DNA of 64,000 nt from JTS-RE37 sp041744575 (GTDB lineage Bacteria; Bacteroidota; Bacteroidia; Flavobacteriales; Flavobacteriaceae). Both the position numbers and the translations under genes were made by a program. Below, one piece after another: positions 8,058-17,413 of this stretch (its first letter is position 1; the number at the start of each line of letters is the position of its first letter). The stretch is from the NCBI GenBank assembly GCA_041744575.1, contig JBGTKP010000031.1:124001-188000 (forward strand). The letters run 5' to 3'. The notes beneath the pieces are model-generated. The model worked only from the letters and a program-made list of their open reading frames with translations. It did no database searches and had not been told where the DNA came from.

Positions 8058-9602
8058 CTACCGCGTAACGCTGGTCGCTTTTTCGCGGATCACCTGTCCC
8101 ACTGGTTTGCCCTGTAAATGACTTTCCAACCAGGAAAGGATATCCAGATAAAGGAAGGCTCGCTTTTCGTAAGGATGGTCTTCATACTTCTTGAGATCGT
8201 CATATAGTTTCTGAAACTCGGTGCGCAACTGATGAGGATATATATTTCCAAGATTCCGCAGAAATTTGATCATTTCCTTCTGAACCTCATGAAGATCGTT
8301 CATTTTAAGAAGGAATTTATAGGTACTTTTCAATTGGATCTCCAGGTGATAGTCCATCCCGGCCTCATAGTGCGCTACCAGGCTCAGTACTCTGGCAAAG
8401 CACATTAAATCTTCCCTCATCCGGAGATTCTTATTATTGATGATCTTTCTCAGGTACTGAATGCAGGTTTTATTATCGCCAAGCCCGAAATAAAGGCATG
8501 CGATTTTATAATATAATACCATGATATGGTGTTCATCAATTCTATCGCGGTGTTTATTGATTCCAAATTCTATGATTCTCACAAGATAACGTCCCTTCTC
8601 AAAAGTCCCTTCAAGAAAATGAAGGTTGAGTTTATTTGCGCTCACATATAAAAATTCGAGCGATGCGATATTGTCATTTTTTGGAAAATTCTTGTCATTA
8701 ATGGAGGCTTCCAACCGTTCCAGAGTGACTTTGAACTGGGAAACATACCGGACATAGAACAGGGATTCGAGCAAATAGTGGTTGCCTTTGAGGAAAAATA
8801 CGGGATTCAGGTAGATCATCTCTTTGTTTTCATAAAAGAGATCTACATATTTGCTTGCGTATTTGTAGCAGGACAAAAAGTCCTGTACAAGAAAGCTATA
8901 CCACAAATGCGCCTTGTAAAGCCATAATTTTTCCCTGAACCCAAGGTCTTCAACCCTGTGTACCGGCAAATGCTTTAAAAAATAGCGCTGCACCTTCTGA
9001 TAATCCGTATCATTTCTTACATACCCTAATTTGAGCATCATACTATACAATTGCAGGGAAAGATTTGAGAGCTTGCTGGTCATGACGTTTTGCTCTGAAA
9101 GCTTTTTGGCCTGCAAAGCGAGTTCATCGGCACGGTCCGGTATGCTGCGCGTAATAAATTGCGTTTCTATGATCTTTTCCAGTTCTACTATTTCATAGGC
9201 TATATTCTTTTCCTCATTTTCGATGGCGATGGCTTTTACCTTGTCCAATAATTTCAGGCTTTGCTTATATAGGCCTTTCTGATAAAGGATCGTGGCAAAA
9301 TCCAATTGTTCCCTAATCTGGACACGAATATTCTGATTGACGGGATTCAAACGGAGACTGACAAGGATCTGTTTGTACAAATGGGCCTTCAGATTGGAAA
9401 GTTGTGCCTTTTTTACGATTCCGCTTTGAAGAATGGCACTTTCATCATATACTTTTGTCTTATCCATTAAATTAAACAAAGCCAGGAATTTGGCATCGGT
9501 ATTTACGCCAAGCCTGCCCACATATAATTTAAATTGGCGTTTTTCAGATTTGGATAAGGATTTTACCAGGATGAACAGTGCATCTTTATGGACATTTGTC
9601 AT
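8058..9602 (-). CDS. conserved all-helical protein of unknown function
   Basis: 514 residues with no signal peptide or membrane segment, so probably cytoplasmic. The sequence is helical and basic from start to end (opening with KDALFILVKSLSKSEKRQFKLYV), with tetratricopeptide-like helix pairs such as LDFATILYQKGLYKQSLKLLDKVKAIA and VLYYKIACLYFGLGDNKTCIQYLRKII. I recognise it as the sort of large conserved Bacteroidota hypothetical found beside branched-chain amino-acid genes, but no function is known to me. Divergent from leuA across a 147-base AT-rich region with no clear -7 element on either strand. Confidence 0.6.
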   Translation of the reverse strand: MTNVHKDALFILVKSLSKSEKRQFKLYVGRLGVNTDAKFLALFNLMDKTKVYDESAILQSGIVKKAQLSNLKAHLYKQILVSLRLNPVNQNIRVQIREQLDFATILYQKGLYKQSLKLLDKVKAIAIENEEKNIAYEIVELEKIIETQFITRSIPDRADELALQAKKLSEQNVMTSKLSNLSLQLYSMMLKLGYVRNDTDYQKVQRYFLKHLPVHRVEDLGFREKLWLYKAHLWYSFLVQDFLSCYKYASKYVDLFYENKEMIYLNPVFFLKGNHYLLESLFYVRYVSQFKVTLERLEASINDKNFPKNDNIASLEFLYVSANKLNLHFLEGTFEKGRYLVRIIEFGINKHRDRIDEHHIMVLYYKIACLYFGLGDNKTCIQYLRKIINNKNLRMREDLMCFARVLSLVAHYEAGMDYHLEIQLKSTYKFLLKMNDLHEVQKEMIKFLRNLGNIYPHQLRTEFQKLYDDLKKYEDHPYEKRAFLYLDILSWLESHLQGKPVGQVIREKATSVTR

Positions 9603-9749
9603 CGTAAAAAAGAGGATTTAACGTGTTGTTTTACAGGTTTTTACCTATGTTAAAAAGTAAATTAACGTTGTAAATGATTTTTACTGCACCGGGAATATTG
9701 GAAATTCTACTCATATATTCGTATGGTCCACTAAAATTATGTAAAAATA

Positions 9750-10922
9750 ATGAGTAAAGATAAGGTGCATATTTTTGATACGACCTTGAGGGATGGGGAA
9801 CAGGTGCCTGGATGTAAGCTGGACACGGAAGAGAAATTAGTGATCGCCGAAAGATTGGATGAATTGGGTGTTGATGTCATAGAGGCCGGATTTCCCATTT
9901 CCAGCCCCGGAGATTTCAGCTCTGTTACAGAAATCGCCAAAGTTGTAAAAAATGCCACCGTCTGCGGGCTCACCCGCTCCGTAAAAAAGGATATTGAAGT
10001 AGCCGCAGAAGCCCTCAGGTTTGCCAAAAAGCCAAGGATCCATACCGGAATCGGCACCTCCGATTTTCATATCCTTTACAAATTTAATTCGACCAGGGAA
10101 GACATACTGGAAAGAGCTGTGTCTGCCGTAAAATATGCCAAATCCTTTGTTGAAGATGTGGAATTTTATGCGGAGGATGCCGGACGAACTGAAAACGAAT
10201 TCCTGGCGAGGGTTTGCGAACAGGTTATTAAGGCAGGTGCGACCGTACTCAACATTCCGGACACCACAGGCTATTGCCTGCCCGAAGAATACGGGGCCAA
10301 AATGAAATACCTGCGTGAAAATGTGCGGGGGATTGAGAAAGCCATTCTATCGTGTCATTGTCACAATGACCTCGGTCTGGCCACCGCAAATTCCATAGCA
10401 GGGGTGATAAATGGCGCCCGGCAAATAGAGTGTACCATTAACGGTATCGGCGAAAGGGCCGGAAACACATCACTAGAGGAGGTTGTCATGATATTGAGAC
10501 AACATCCGGACCTACTTCTGGATACTGCAATCAACAGCAAACTTCTTTACAGTACCAGTCAGATGGTTTCTCATAAAATGGGTATGCCCGTTCAACCGAA
10601 TAAGGCCATTGTAGGATCGAATGCCTTTGCCCACAGTTCCGGCATTCACCAGGAGGGGGTAATTAAGAAAAGGGAAACCTATGAGATCATGAATCCTGAG
10701 GATGTAGGTGTCAATGAATCGTCCATTGTACTGACAGCAAGAAGCGGGCGGGCCGCTTTGGCCTATCGCGCCAAAAAATTGGGTTATGAACTTACCAAGA
10801 CCCAACTGGATAGTGTGTACGACGAATTTTTGAAATTTGCCGACCGCAAAAAAGAAATATTGGACGAAGACATTCATCAGATCATCGGCTCCAGCACAGT
10901 TAATATCGAAAGTCTTGCCTGA
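9750..10922 (+). CDS. leuA: 2-isopropylmalate synthase, short form
   Basis: 390 residues. Condenses acetyl-CoA with alpha-ketoisovalerate in the first committed step of leucine synthesis. The HMGL-like TIM barrel is clear: DTTLRDGEQVPG at the start, IEAGFP, LSCHCHNDLGLATANS for the metal-binding His pair, and NGIGERAGNTSLEEV. The C-terminal part includes HSSGIHQEG and the linker subdomain, but the protein stops before the approximately 120-residue LeuA dimerisation and leucine-feedback domain present in the 510-520-residue enzymes. Short forms occur in Bacteroidota. A homocitrate or citramalate synthase role is less likely, since leuB follows directly. The stop abuts the leuB start codon. Confidence 0.85.
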   Translation: MSKDKVHIFDTTLRDGEQVPGCKLDTEEKLVIAERLDELGVDVIEAGFPISSPGDFSSVTEIAKVVKNATVCGLTRSVKKDIEVAAEALRFAKKPRIHTGIGTSDFHILYKFNSTREDILERAVSAVKYAKSFVEDVEFYAEDAGRTENEFLARVCEQVIKAGATVLNIPDTTGYCLPEEYGAKMKYLRENVRGIEKAILSCHCHNDLGLATANSIAGVINGARQIECTINGIGERAGNTSLEEVVMILRQHPDLLLDTAINSKLLYSTSQMVSHKMGMPVQPNKAIVGSNAFAHSSGIHQEGVIKKRETYEIMNPEDVGVNESSIVLTARSGRAALAYRAKKLGYELTKTQLDSVYDEFLKFADRKKEILDEDIHQIIGSSTVNIESLA

Positions 10923-12041
10923 ATGAACATGAACATTGCAGTTCTGCCAGGAGATGGCATAGGTCCGGAGGTGACGGCGCAGGCTATCAAATGTCTTCAG
11001 GCAATTGAAGAGACCTTCGGCCATAAATTCCGATTTACCAAAGCCCTGGTCGGAGCTGTAGCCATGAAGGAAAACGGCCAGCCACTACCCGACAGGACTC
11101 TTGAATTATGCAAAAACTCGGATGCAATCCTTTTTGGTGCCATCGGCGACCTGAAATATGACAACGACCCCTATGCAAAGGTCAGGCCCGAGCAAGGTCT
11201 TTTAAAGTTGCGCACTGAATTGGGACTTTTCTGCAACATTCGGCCGGTAAAAGTATTTCCTACCATTATAAAAAAATCCCCTTTGCGGGTCGAAATTATC
11301 AGGGGTACAGATTTTGTTATCTACAGGGAACTGACCGGAGGTATTTATTTCGGGGAAAAGTACCTTAGTGAGGATGGCACCACTGCATCTGACCTTTGCC
11401 AATACACGGAAAGTGAAATTAGCCGTATTGCCCATCTGGCCTTCAAGGCCGCGAAAGGCCGGAAAAAAAAAGTGACTCTTGTAGATAAAGCCAATGTTCT
11501 GGAAACCTCCAGGTTGTGGAGAAAAGTTGTTTCAAGGATTGCTGAAAGCTATCCGGAAGTAACCCTGGAACATATGTTTGTTGACAATGCGACGGTTCAG
11601 ATTATTATCAATCCCAGACAATTTGATATCATCCTGACGGAGAATATGTTTGGAGATATTCTGTCGGATGAAGGAAGTGTCATTGGAGGTTCCATTGGTT
11701 TGTTACCCTCTGCCTCCATCGGAGACAACCATGCCATGTTTGAGCCGATTCACGGTTCTTACCCTCAGGCGGCAGGAAAAAATATTGCAAACCCTATTGC
11801 TTCAATTCTCTCTGTAGCAATGCTACTGGAGCACTTTTCTCTGGAAGAAGAATCGAGGTCCGTTGTTAATGCCGTCTATAAATGCATGAAGAAAAACATC
11901 GTTACACAGGATCTTGATCACAGGAGTAAATACAGTACGGATGATGTCGGGGAATTTATTGCAAGTAATATTGTGGATTCAGAAGATGTTCAGAGCATCA
12001 ACAAGGAAAATATTGGGTTGGGAAAATCGACCATCATTTAA
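10923..12041 (+). CDS. leuB: 3-isopropylmalate dehydrogenase
   Basis: 372 residues, the NAD-dependent oxidative decarboxylase of leucine synthesis. Motifs: LPGDGIGPEVTAQAIK at the N terminus, FGAIGD, YRELTGGIYFGEK (the substrate-binding loop typical of isopropylmalate rather than isocitrate dehydrogenases), DKANVLETSRLWR, and the C-terminal GSIGLLPSASIG, FEPIHGSYPQAAGKNIANP nucleotide-binding region. The ATG follows the leuA stop with no gap, so the two are probably translated from one message. A strong terminator follows. The isomerase genes leuC and leuD are not in this window. Confidence 0.93.
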   Translation: MNMNIAVLPGDGIGPEVTAQAIKCLQAIEETFGHKFRFTKALVGAVAMKENGQPLPDRTLELCKNSDAILFGAIGDLKYDNDPYAKVRPEQGLLKLRTELGLFCNIRPVKVFPTIIKKSPLRVEIIRGTDFVIYRELTGGIYFGEKYLSEDGTTASDLCQYTESEISRIAHLAFKAAKGRKKKVTLVDKANVLETSRLWRKVVSRIAESYPEVTLEHMFVDNATVQIIINPRQFDIILTENMFGDILSDEGSVIGGSIGLLPSASIGDNHAMFEPIHGSYPQAAGKNIANPIASILSVAMLLEHFSLEEESRSVVNAVYKCMKKNIVTQDLDHRSKYSTDDVGEFIASNIVDSEDVQSINKENIGLGKSTII

Positions 12042-12063
12042 TTTTATTTCAATTAGTCACACG

Positions 12064-12093
12064 AAGGCTTTCTATTTTCCAGGAAGCCTTTTT
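12064..12093 (+). terminator. rho-independent terminator after leuB
   Basis: A nine-base stem, AAGGCTTTC paired with GGAAGCCTT (one G-U pair), with a nine-base loop, followed by TTTA. It ends the leuAB transcript 23 bases past the stop codon. Confidence 0.8.
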
Positions 12094-12124
12094 ATTCCTG
12101 CCAAAGATTGAACCCCCTTGCCTA

Positions 12125-13345
12125 TTACTTCAATAAGGTGGCGACAAAAGCTTCAAATTCCTGCTTAAAAGCGGTATACTTTTCGCCTGTTGCCGGGCCG
12201 TTAAAGCCGGTGTGTACTTTTCTTACCCTCCCCTGCCTGTCTATAAAAATAGTCGTTGGATAGGAAATGATATGGTTGAGCATGGGCAGTCGCGTGTTGG
12301 CAGCCTTTTTGTCGGAAGTTCCGAACTGAGCAAGGAGTACAGGATAGGGAATATCCAACCGGTTTTTTAAACGTTCGATCCCCCTGAATGCCTCCTTTTC
12401 AGATCTGGCATACTCGAACGACAATGCCACGATTTTCAGATCCGGATGGTTCTTCCTCTTCATAAAATCTACCAGATAGCGAGTCTCGTCCAGGCAATTC
12501 GGACACCAGGTTCCCATGATTTGAACAATGATCACTTTCCCGTCAAATTGAGGGTCTCTAAGGCTCACCATCCTCCCGGAGGGATCGGGAAAAGAAAAAT
12601 CGATCCTGCTATATCCTTCCTTGAGATAGGTGAGTGAATCCTCGTTCGGAAGTTCAAATAGCTCATTCCTTCTTGCCATAAAAGGCTCCGTTGAATGATT
12701 GCCGGAATAGAAAGTTCCGGTCATGGAACTGTCAGCGACACTGGCTTCAAAAAGAAAAGCGTGTGCACCGTCAAATGTAGAAAGCTTTAAGGAATCACCA
12801 TCGATTACTCCTTCGAGGTAGCGATAATCTCCGGTCGTCGTCCTGAAAGTCCCGGTTACCACTTCGCCATTTTGACTGAATATCCCTATAGCAGGATACA
12901 CATCCCCGGAATCCGGGTTGAAATAGGTTTCCCACGATCCGCTGACATCGACTTCAACAGGCCGCCGGACTCGGAATCTTTTTTCATCCCCATAATTTGC
13001 TCCGAACGGCAAAACCCTATTCAGGCTCTCCTTTACAAATACACCGGTAATAGAGGTATCTGTAAAGGTGCCTTTAATATAACCTTCATAAACAGGCATT
13101 TGAACAAATATTGAGTCTCCATTGAAACTAATCTCATCAATGTTGATCTCTTCCTCCGCATTCTCGATCTTCCAATGGGTCGCCCCCTTTTCCACTTTAA
13201 CTTCAAATGTAAAAGGCAGTTCCCTTCCGTCCTTCACTTTCATACCGGCATGCCATTTACCTATTCTAAGATTTCCACTGCTTTCCGTTCCGCAACTGGC
13301 GATAAAAAAAAATACGGCCCAGATCAATAACTTAAGGTATTTCAT
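12125..13345 (-). CDS. TlpA-like thioredoxin-domain lipoprotein
   Basis: 406 residues. A lipoprotein signal peptide ends FFFIASCGTE, so it is probably anchored facing the periplasm. Residues 30-240 are beta-rich with no domain I can name. The C-terminal 150 residues are a thioredoxin fold of the TlpA/AhpC-TSA type, with the redox motif Trp-Cys-Pro-Asn-Cys at 280-284 and the cis-proline region ISYPTTIFIDRQG. It is expected to reduce disulfides in exported proteins or in the heme/cytochrome pathway. Divergent from pheT across a 124-base region. Confidence 0.85.
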   Translation of the reverse strand: MKYLKLLIWAVFFFIASCGTESSGNLRIGKWHAGMKVKDGRELPFTFEVKVEKGATHWKIENAEEEINIDEISFNGDSIFVQMPVYEGYIKGTFTDTSITGVFVKESLNRVLPFGANYGDEKRFRVRRPVEVDVSGSWETYFNPDSGDVYPAIGIFSQNGEVVTGTFRTTTGDYRYLEGVIDGDSLKLSTFDGAHAFLFEASVADSSMTGTFYSGNHSTEPFMARRNELFELPNEDSLTYLKEGYSRIDFSFPDPSGRMVSLRDPQFDGKVIIVQIMGTWCPNCLDETRYLVDFMKRKNHPDLKIVALSFEYARSEKEAFRGIERLKNRLDIPYPVLLAQFGTSDKKAANTRLPMLNHIISYPTTIFIDRQGRVRKVHTGFNGPATGEKYTAFKQEFEAFVATLLK

Positions 13346-13419
13346 AAAGGGGGTTTTTCGGACTTATGCCGCAATATACAACATAGGCTAAAAAATGCTG
13401 TATTTAAGGGTTTGCCACT

Positions 13420-13451
13420 GTTGAATGTAAAGGGTCATTGTTCTATATTTG
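13420..13451 (+). promoter_or_regulatory. promoter of pheT
   Basis: GTTG at 13420-13423, a 20-base spacer and a perfect -7 element TATATTTG at 13444-13451. ATG follows 18 bases later at 13470. Confidence 0.6.
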
Positions 13452-13469
13452 ATGGTTTAATTCTATCTG

Positions 13470-15896
13470 ATGAACATTTCCTACAACTGGTTAAAGCAGT
13501 TTCTCAAAATTGATTGGGAAGCCAGGAAAACCGCAGAACTTTTAACGAATCTTGGACTGGAAGTGGAAGGACTACATCCATTCGAATCCATTCGCGGGGG
13601 TCTGGATGGTGTGGTGGTAGGAGAAGTGCTGAGTTGTATCAAACATCCCAATGCGGATCATTTAAAACTCACAAAGGTCGATATCGGTGCAGATGAACCA
13701 CTGGGAATCGTCTGCGGGGCACTCAATGTAGAAGTGGGCCAGAAAGTTCCCGTGGCTACTATAGGGACAACCTTATACACCAAAGGGGGAACTCCATGGA
13801 TGATAAAAAAAGGAAAAATAAGAGGCGAGGATAGCTACGGGATGATTTGTGCCGAAGATGAACTTGGCCTGGGAGAAGATCATTCCGGGATCATGGTGCT
13901 GGAGGCAGGTTTGGTACCCGGTACTCCCTGCTCGCAGGTGTTTGACATTGAAAGGGATACGGTATTTGAAATCGGTCTGACCCCAAACCGTGCCGATGCC
14001 ATGAGCCATTATGGGGTAGCCAGGGATTTGAGAGCAGGCCTAAAGCAACGAGAAATTTTCAGAGAACTGAACACGCCTTCGGTGAGTAAATTCAATATTA
14101 CGAACAGGTCTCTGAAAATGGACGTGGTCATAGAAAAGCCGGATCTGGCACCCCGGTATTGCGGCCTCACTATAAGTAATCTCATCGTCCAGCCTTCCCC
14201 TGACTGGCTTAAAAATCGATTGTTGGCCATAGGCCTTAAACCTATTAATAACATCGTCGATGCAACCAACTACGTCCTGCACGAATTGGGTCAACCTCTC
14301 CATGCATTTGATGCGGAACGGATATATGGTAACAGAATCGTGGTGAAGACCCTGGCCGAAGGCACCAAGTTTATGACCCTCGATGGGCAGGAAAGAACGC
14401 TTCACCAGGATGATCTTATGATTTGCGATGCAGAGAAGCCCATGGGTATTGCAGGTGTCTTTGGGGGCATCAATACCGGAGTGACGGACGACACCAAGGC
14501 CATCTTTCTGGAAAGTGCTTATTTTGATCCTGTCTCCATACGACAAACTGCCAAAAGGCATGGTTTGAAAACGGATGCCTCATTCCGTTTTGAAAGGGGG
14601 ATCGATATTAATAATGTGGAATACGCCCTCCTTAGGGCGGCTCTGCTGATCAGAGACCTTGCAGGGGGCGACATCACCTCAGATATTGTGGATATTTATT
14701 CAAGGAAAAAAGACAATTATCAGGTATTCCTTACATTCGAAAAAATCAATAATCTTATAGGGCAGGAAATCAAAAGAGACACCATCAAGTCCATTCTGGC
14801 CTCTCTGGATATCCAGGTAAAAAGCCTGACCGAAACCGGTCTGGGACTGGAGATCCCTTTTTACCGGGTAGACATTCGGAGGGAAGTTGATGTCATCGAG
14901 GAGATCCTTAGGGTCTACGGTTATAACAATATTGCGTACGGGACAAAATTAAATGCTTCCATCGCCTCGGTCTCACGTTTTGAAGAACACCGGTTGCAGG
15001 ATACCATTGGGAATATGATGGTGTCTCAGGGCTTTTTCGAGATAATTTGTAACAGCCTTACATCGCCAAGGTATAATGAATATCTGCATGAATCAGAGAA
15101 AAAATGGGTGGTCCCGGTAATCAATCCCTTAAGTACTGATCTGTCCCACCTCCGCCAATCGCTACTTTTCTCTGGTATGGAAACAATATCATACAACCTG
15201 AACCGTAAAAGGACGCGATTAAAATTATTTGAATTTGGCAAAACCTACCGGAAAGTGGAAAACGAATATGTGGAAGATAACAGGCTATCCCTGTTAGTGA
15301 CCGGGGATCAATTGCCGGAGTCCTGGACCGGGACCTCCAGACAAAGCGGATTTTTCTATCTGAAGGGGGTTGTTAGTGCCCTTATGGAACGTACGGGGGT
15401 TACAAACATTACCGAAGTACCGGCACCTGCCGGGTACCTCGGGGAAGGGATAAACCTGGTGTCAGACAATCGGACGCTGGTCACGCTTGGGGTGGTCAGT
15501 AAAGCTATATTGGCAGAATTTGATATCAAACAGGATGTGCTTTTCGCTGAATTTTACTGGGATCTGCTGATGGAATATGCAGGGAAAAGCACGGTGAAGT
15601 TCCATCCGCTCCCGAAATATCCTGAGGTGAGAAGGGATATGGCACTGTTGCTTAATGAAAATATAAGGTTCGAGGAAGTATACCACCTTGCCAGAAAAGC
15701 TGAGCAAAACCTAATTAAAAAGGTGCATTTGTTTGACGTGTATACCGGTGAAAATCTGCAGGAAGGTAAAAAATCCTATGCCTTAAGTTTTACCATACAG
15801 GATGAAAAAAAGACATTGACTGACCCGCAGATCGATAAGATCATGAAAAAAATTCAGCAAAGCTTCGAAAAAGAATTAGGGGCAGTACTTAGATAA
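13470..15896 (+). CDS. pheT: phenylalanine--tRNA ligase beta subunit
   Basis: 808 residues, the normal length for bacterial PheT. Domains in order: an N-terminal strand (MNISYNWLKQFL), a tRNA-binding EMAP-II-like domain at about 45-155, the B3/B4 editing domain (NIVDATNYVLHELGQPLHAFDA), the B5 domains around 400-480 (REVDVIEEILRVYGYNNI), the catalytic-like core, and a C-terminal ferredoxin-fold anticodon-binding domain (HPLPKYPEVRRDMALLL). It forms the alpha2beta2 synthetase with PheS, which is not in this window, so the subunits are encoded apart. The gene meets the fasciclin gene end to end with a single base between. Confidence 0.96.
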   Translation: MNISYNWLKQFLKIDWEARKTAELLTNLGLEVEGLHPFESIRGGLDGVVVGEVLSCIKHPNADHLKLTKVDIGADEPLGIVCGALNVEVGQKVPVATIGTTLYTKGGTPWMIKKGKIRGEDSYGMICAEDELGLGEDHSGIMVLEAGLVPGTPCSQVFDIERDTVFEIGLTPNRADAMSHYGVARDLRAGLKQREIFRELNTPSVSKFNITNRSLKMDVVIEKPDLAPRYCGLTISNLIVQPSPDWLKNRLLAIGLKPINNIVDATNYVLHELGQPLHAFDAERIYGNRIVVKTLAEGTKFMTLDGQERTLHQDDLMICDAEKPMGIAGVFGGINTGVTDDTKAIFLESAYFDPVSIRQTAKRHGLKTDASFRFERGIDINNVEYALLRAALLIRDLAGGDITSDIVDIYSRKKDNYQVFLTFEKINNLIGQEIKRDTIKSILASLDIQVKSLTETGLGLEIPFYRVDIRREVDVIEEILRVYGYNNIAYGTKLNASIASVSRFEEHRLQDTIGNMMVSQGFFEIICNSLTSPRYNEYLHESEKKWVVPVINPLSTDLSHLRQSLLFSGMETISYNLNRKRTRLKLFEFGKTYRKVENEYVEDNRLSLLVTGDQLPESWTGTSRQSGFFYLKGVVSALMERTGVTNITEVPAPAGYLGEGINLVSDNRTLVTLGVVSKAILAEFDIKQDVLFAEFYWDLLMEYAGKSTVKFHPLPKYPEVRRDMALLLNENIRFEEVYHLARKAEQNLIKKVHLFDVYTGENLQEGKKSYALSFTIQDEKKTLTDPQIDKIMKKIQQSFEKELGAVLR

Positions 15897-15897
15897 C

Positions 15898-16446
15898 CTA
15901 CAAGCCGGCAGGCATCAATACCCTGTCAATCACATGAATCACTCCATTGCGTTGGGCCTCATCGGCAGTAGTTATCCTTGCTTTATTTCCTCTATTGTCT
16001 GTAAGGACAATATCCAGTCCGACCATGGTGGCCGTTAATTCCTCCCCCCTTAGTGTGGTAAAGACAGCTTTCCCCGCACCCCGACATAGGGCCTTCAGAA
16101 TTTTTGCGGCGGACAGGTTCCCCGCAATAATATGCATGGTTAAAAAGGACTTTAATTGGGTTTGATTTTCAGGCCGGAACAGGGTTCTGATCTGCGCGTC
16201 CGGTACCTGCTCGAATGCCCGGTCGGACGGTGCAAAGACCGTATAGGGTCCCTTTCCATCTAATATTTGGTACATATCAGCTGCTTTCACTACCGCTAAC
16301 AGGATTTTATGGTTGGCCGATGCCTCGGTGCTGGAAACAATGGTCCTGGTTAATATTTTATTGGCCTGTGTCAATTGCGACTGGCTTTGCATCCGTCCAA
16401 GAAACAGGACACAAAGGAGGAGGAAAAGTGATTTAAAAAAATGCAT
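15898..16446 (-). CDS. secreted fasciclin-domain protein
   Basis: 182 residues: a signal peptide (cleavage near SQSQ) followed by one fasciclin (FAS1) domain. Diagnostic stretches are YTVFAPSDRAFEQVP, LKSFLTMHIIAG and the terminal RNGVIHVIDRVLMP. FAS1 domains mediate adhesion or surface association, and in Bacteroidota they usually occur as small exported proteins of unknown partner. The GKGPYTVFAPSD loop is canonical. There is no lipobox and no sorting domain, so it is probably periplasmic or released. Confidence 0.88.
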   Translation of the reverse strand: MHFFKSLFLLLCVLFLGRMQSQSQLTQANKILTRTIVSSTEASANHKILLAVVKAADMYQILDGKGPYTVFAPSDRAFEQVPDAQIRTLFRPENQTQLKSFLTMHIIAGNLSAAKILKALCRGAGKAVFTTLRGEELTATMVGLDIVLTDNRGNKARITTADEAQRNGVIHVIDRVLMPAGL

Positions 16447-16587
16447 AATCTGGGGCTGAAGAGAATTGTCGTTGAACCGTTACTTTATTCCGTTAATATA
16501 CAAAATTACCGGCAACTTTCCAGGAGAATTAAATATGTAAAGAAGATCTATTAACAAAATATTAACGACTGGATTCCGTCGATGTTA

Positions 16588-16619
16588 GTTGACTGGAAAT
16601 CCACAATAGTCTATTTTTG
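16588..16619 (+). promoter_or_regulatory. promoter of the membrane protein gene at 16643
   Basis: GTTG at 16588-16591, a 20-base spacer and a perfect -7 element TATTTTTG at 16612-16619, 23 bases before the ATG. Confidence 0.55.
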
Positions 16620-16642
16620 ATGACAGTCTTAATGTCCCCTCC

Positions 16643-17359
16643 ATGGAATGGAAAAACACAAATATTGAGGAAGAACTCTCCAGGTACAAAAATCGGGATG
16701 CCACGCAGCGTGATCTGCTCGTGGAGTGTCAGAGAATACTTAAAACTGTCACGGATTCCACAAACAGGATAAGTCATGAATTATCCGACGGCAAGAACGG
16801 GACCCGCAATAAGTTCGATTTTGATCTTCTGGACACGGACCGTATTTATCATCTTGACCATATCCGTCAAATCTGTATCAGATACCGGCTCCGTTTTTTA
16901 GATTCAAGATATTTTAAAGGACGTATCCCGGAAGAGGCAGTTTACAGGATTACACAACTCGAAATGGCGCATGCAACTGAATTACATGGGTTTAAGATCA
17001 TTGCACCTTCCCGGTTATTCCGGTTGGCGGACAAGGATGATCCCCTGTTGTTCGCTCCGCTTGGCAATGATTATTTCTATCTTATACATAAGTGGGGGAA
17101 GGACCTGCATCCATTGCGAAAGCTTATCGTATGGCCTTTCAGGAATGTAGTTAACCTGACCTTGCTTGTACTGTTTCTCAGTTACCTCGTTACCCTTCTA
17201 ATTCCCAGTGGGCTTTTCTCGAAATCGGCTTCAAGTGCCGAATTCTGGATCATTTTCTTCTTTATGTTCAAAAGCCTTGCATCCATCGTCATTTTTTATG
17301 GTTTTGCCCTGGGAAAGAATTTCAACCCTGCTATCTGGAACAGCAAATATTTAAATTAG
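16643..17359 (+). CDS. membrane protein of unknown function with two C-terminal helices
   Basis: 238 residues. The first 165 are soluble and helical, rich in charged residues and Arg/Asp pairs (FDLLDTDRIYHLDHIRQIC, then IRYRLRFLDSRYF). Two transmembrane segments follow at about 172-192 (LTLLVLFLSYLVTLLI) and 202-225 (FWIIFFFMFKSLASIVIFYGF). No catalytic motif is visible and I do not recognise a named family. It has its own promoter and no operon partner; the next gene is on the other strand. Confidence 0.55.
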   Translation: MEWKNTNIEEELSRYKNRDATQRDLLVECQRILKTVTDSTNRISHELSDGKNGTRNKFDFDLLDTDRIYHLDHIRQICIRYRLRFLDSRYFKGRIPEEAVYRITQLEMAHATELHGFKIIAPSRLFRLADKDDPLLFAPLGNDYFYLIHKWGKDLHPLRKLIVWPFRNVVNLTLLVLFLSYLVTLLIPSGLFSKSASSAEFWIIFFFMFKSLASIVIFYGFALGKNFNPAIWNSKYLN

Positions 17360-17413
17360 TACCGGCATTTACAGGAATACAAGGGAAACCTGGACTATCC
17401 AACAGATCCATTT

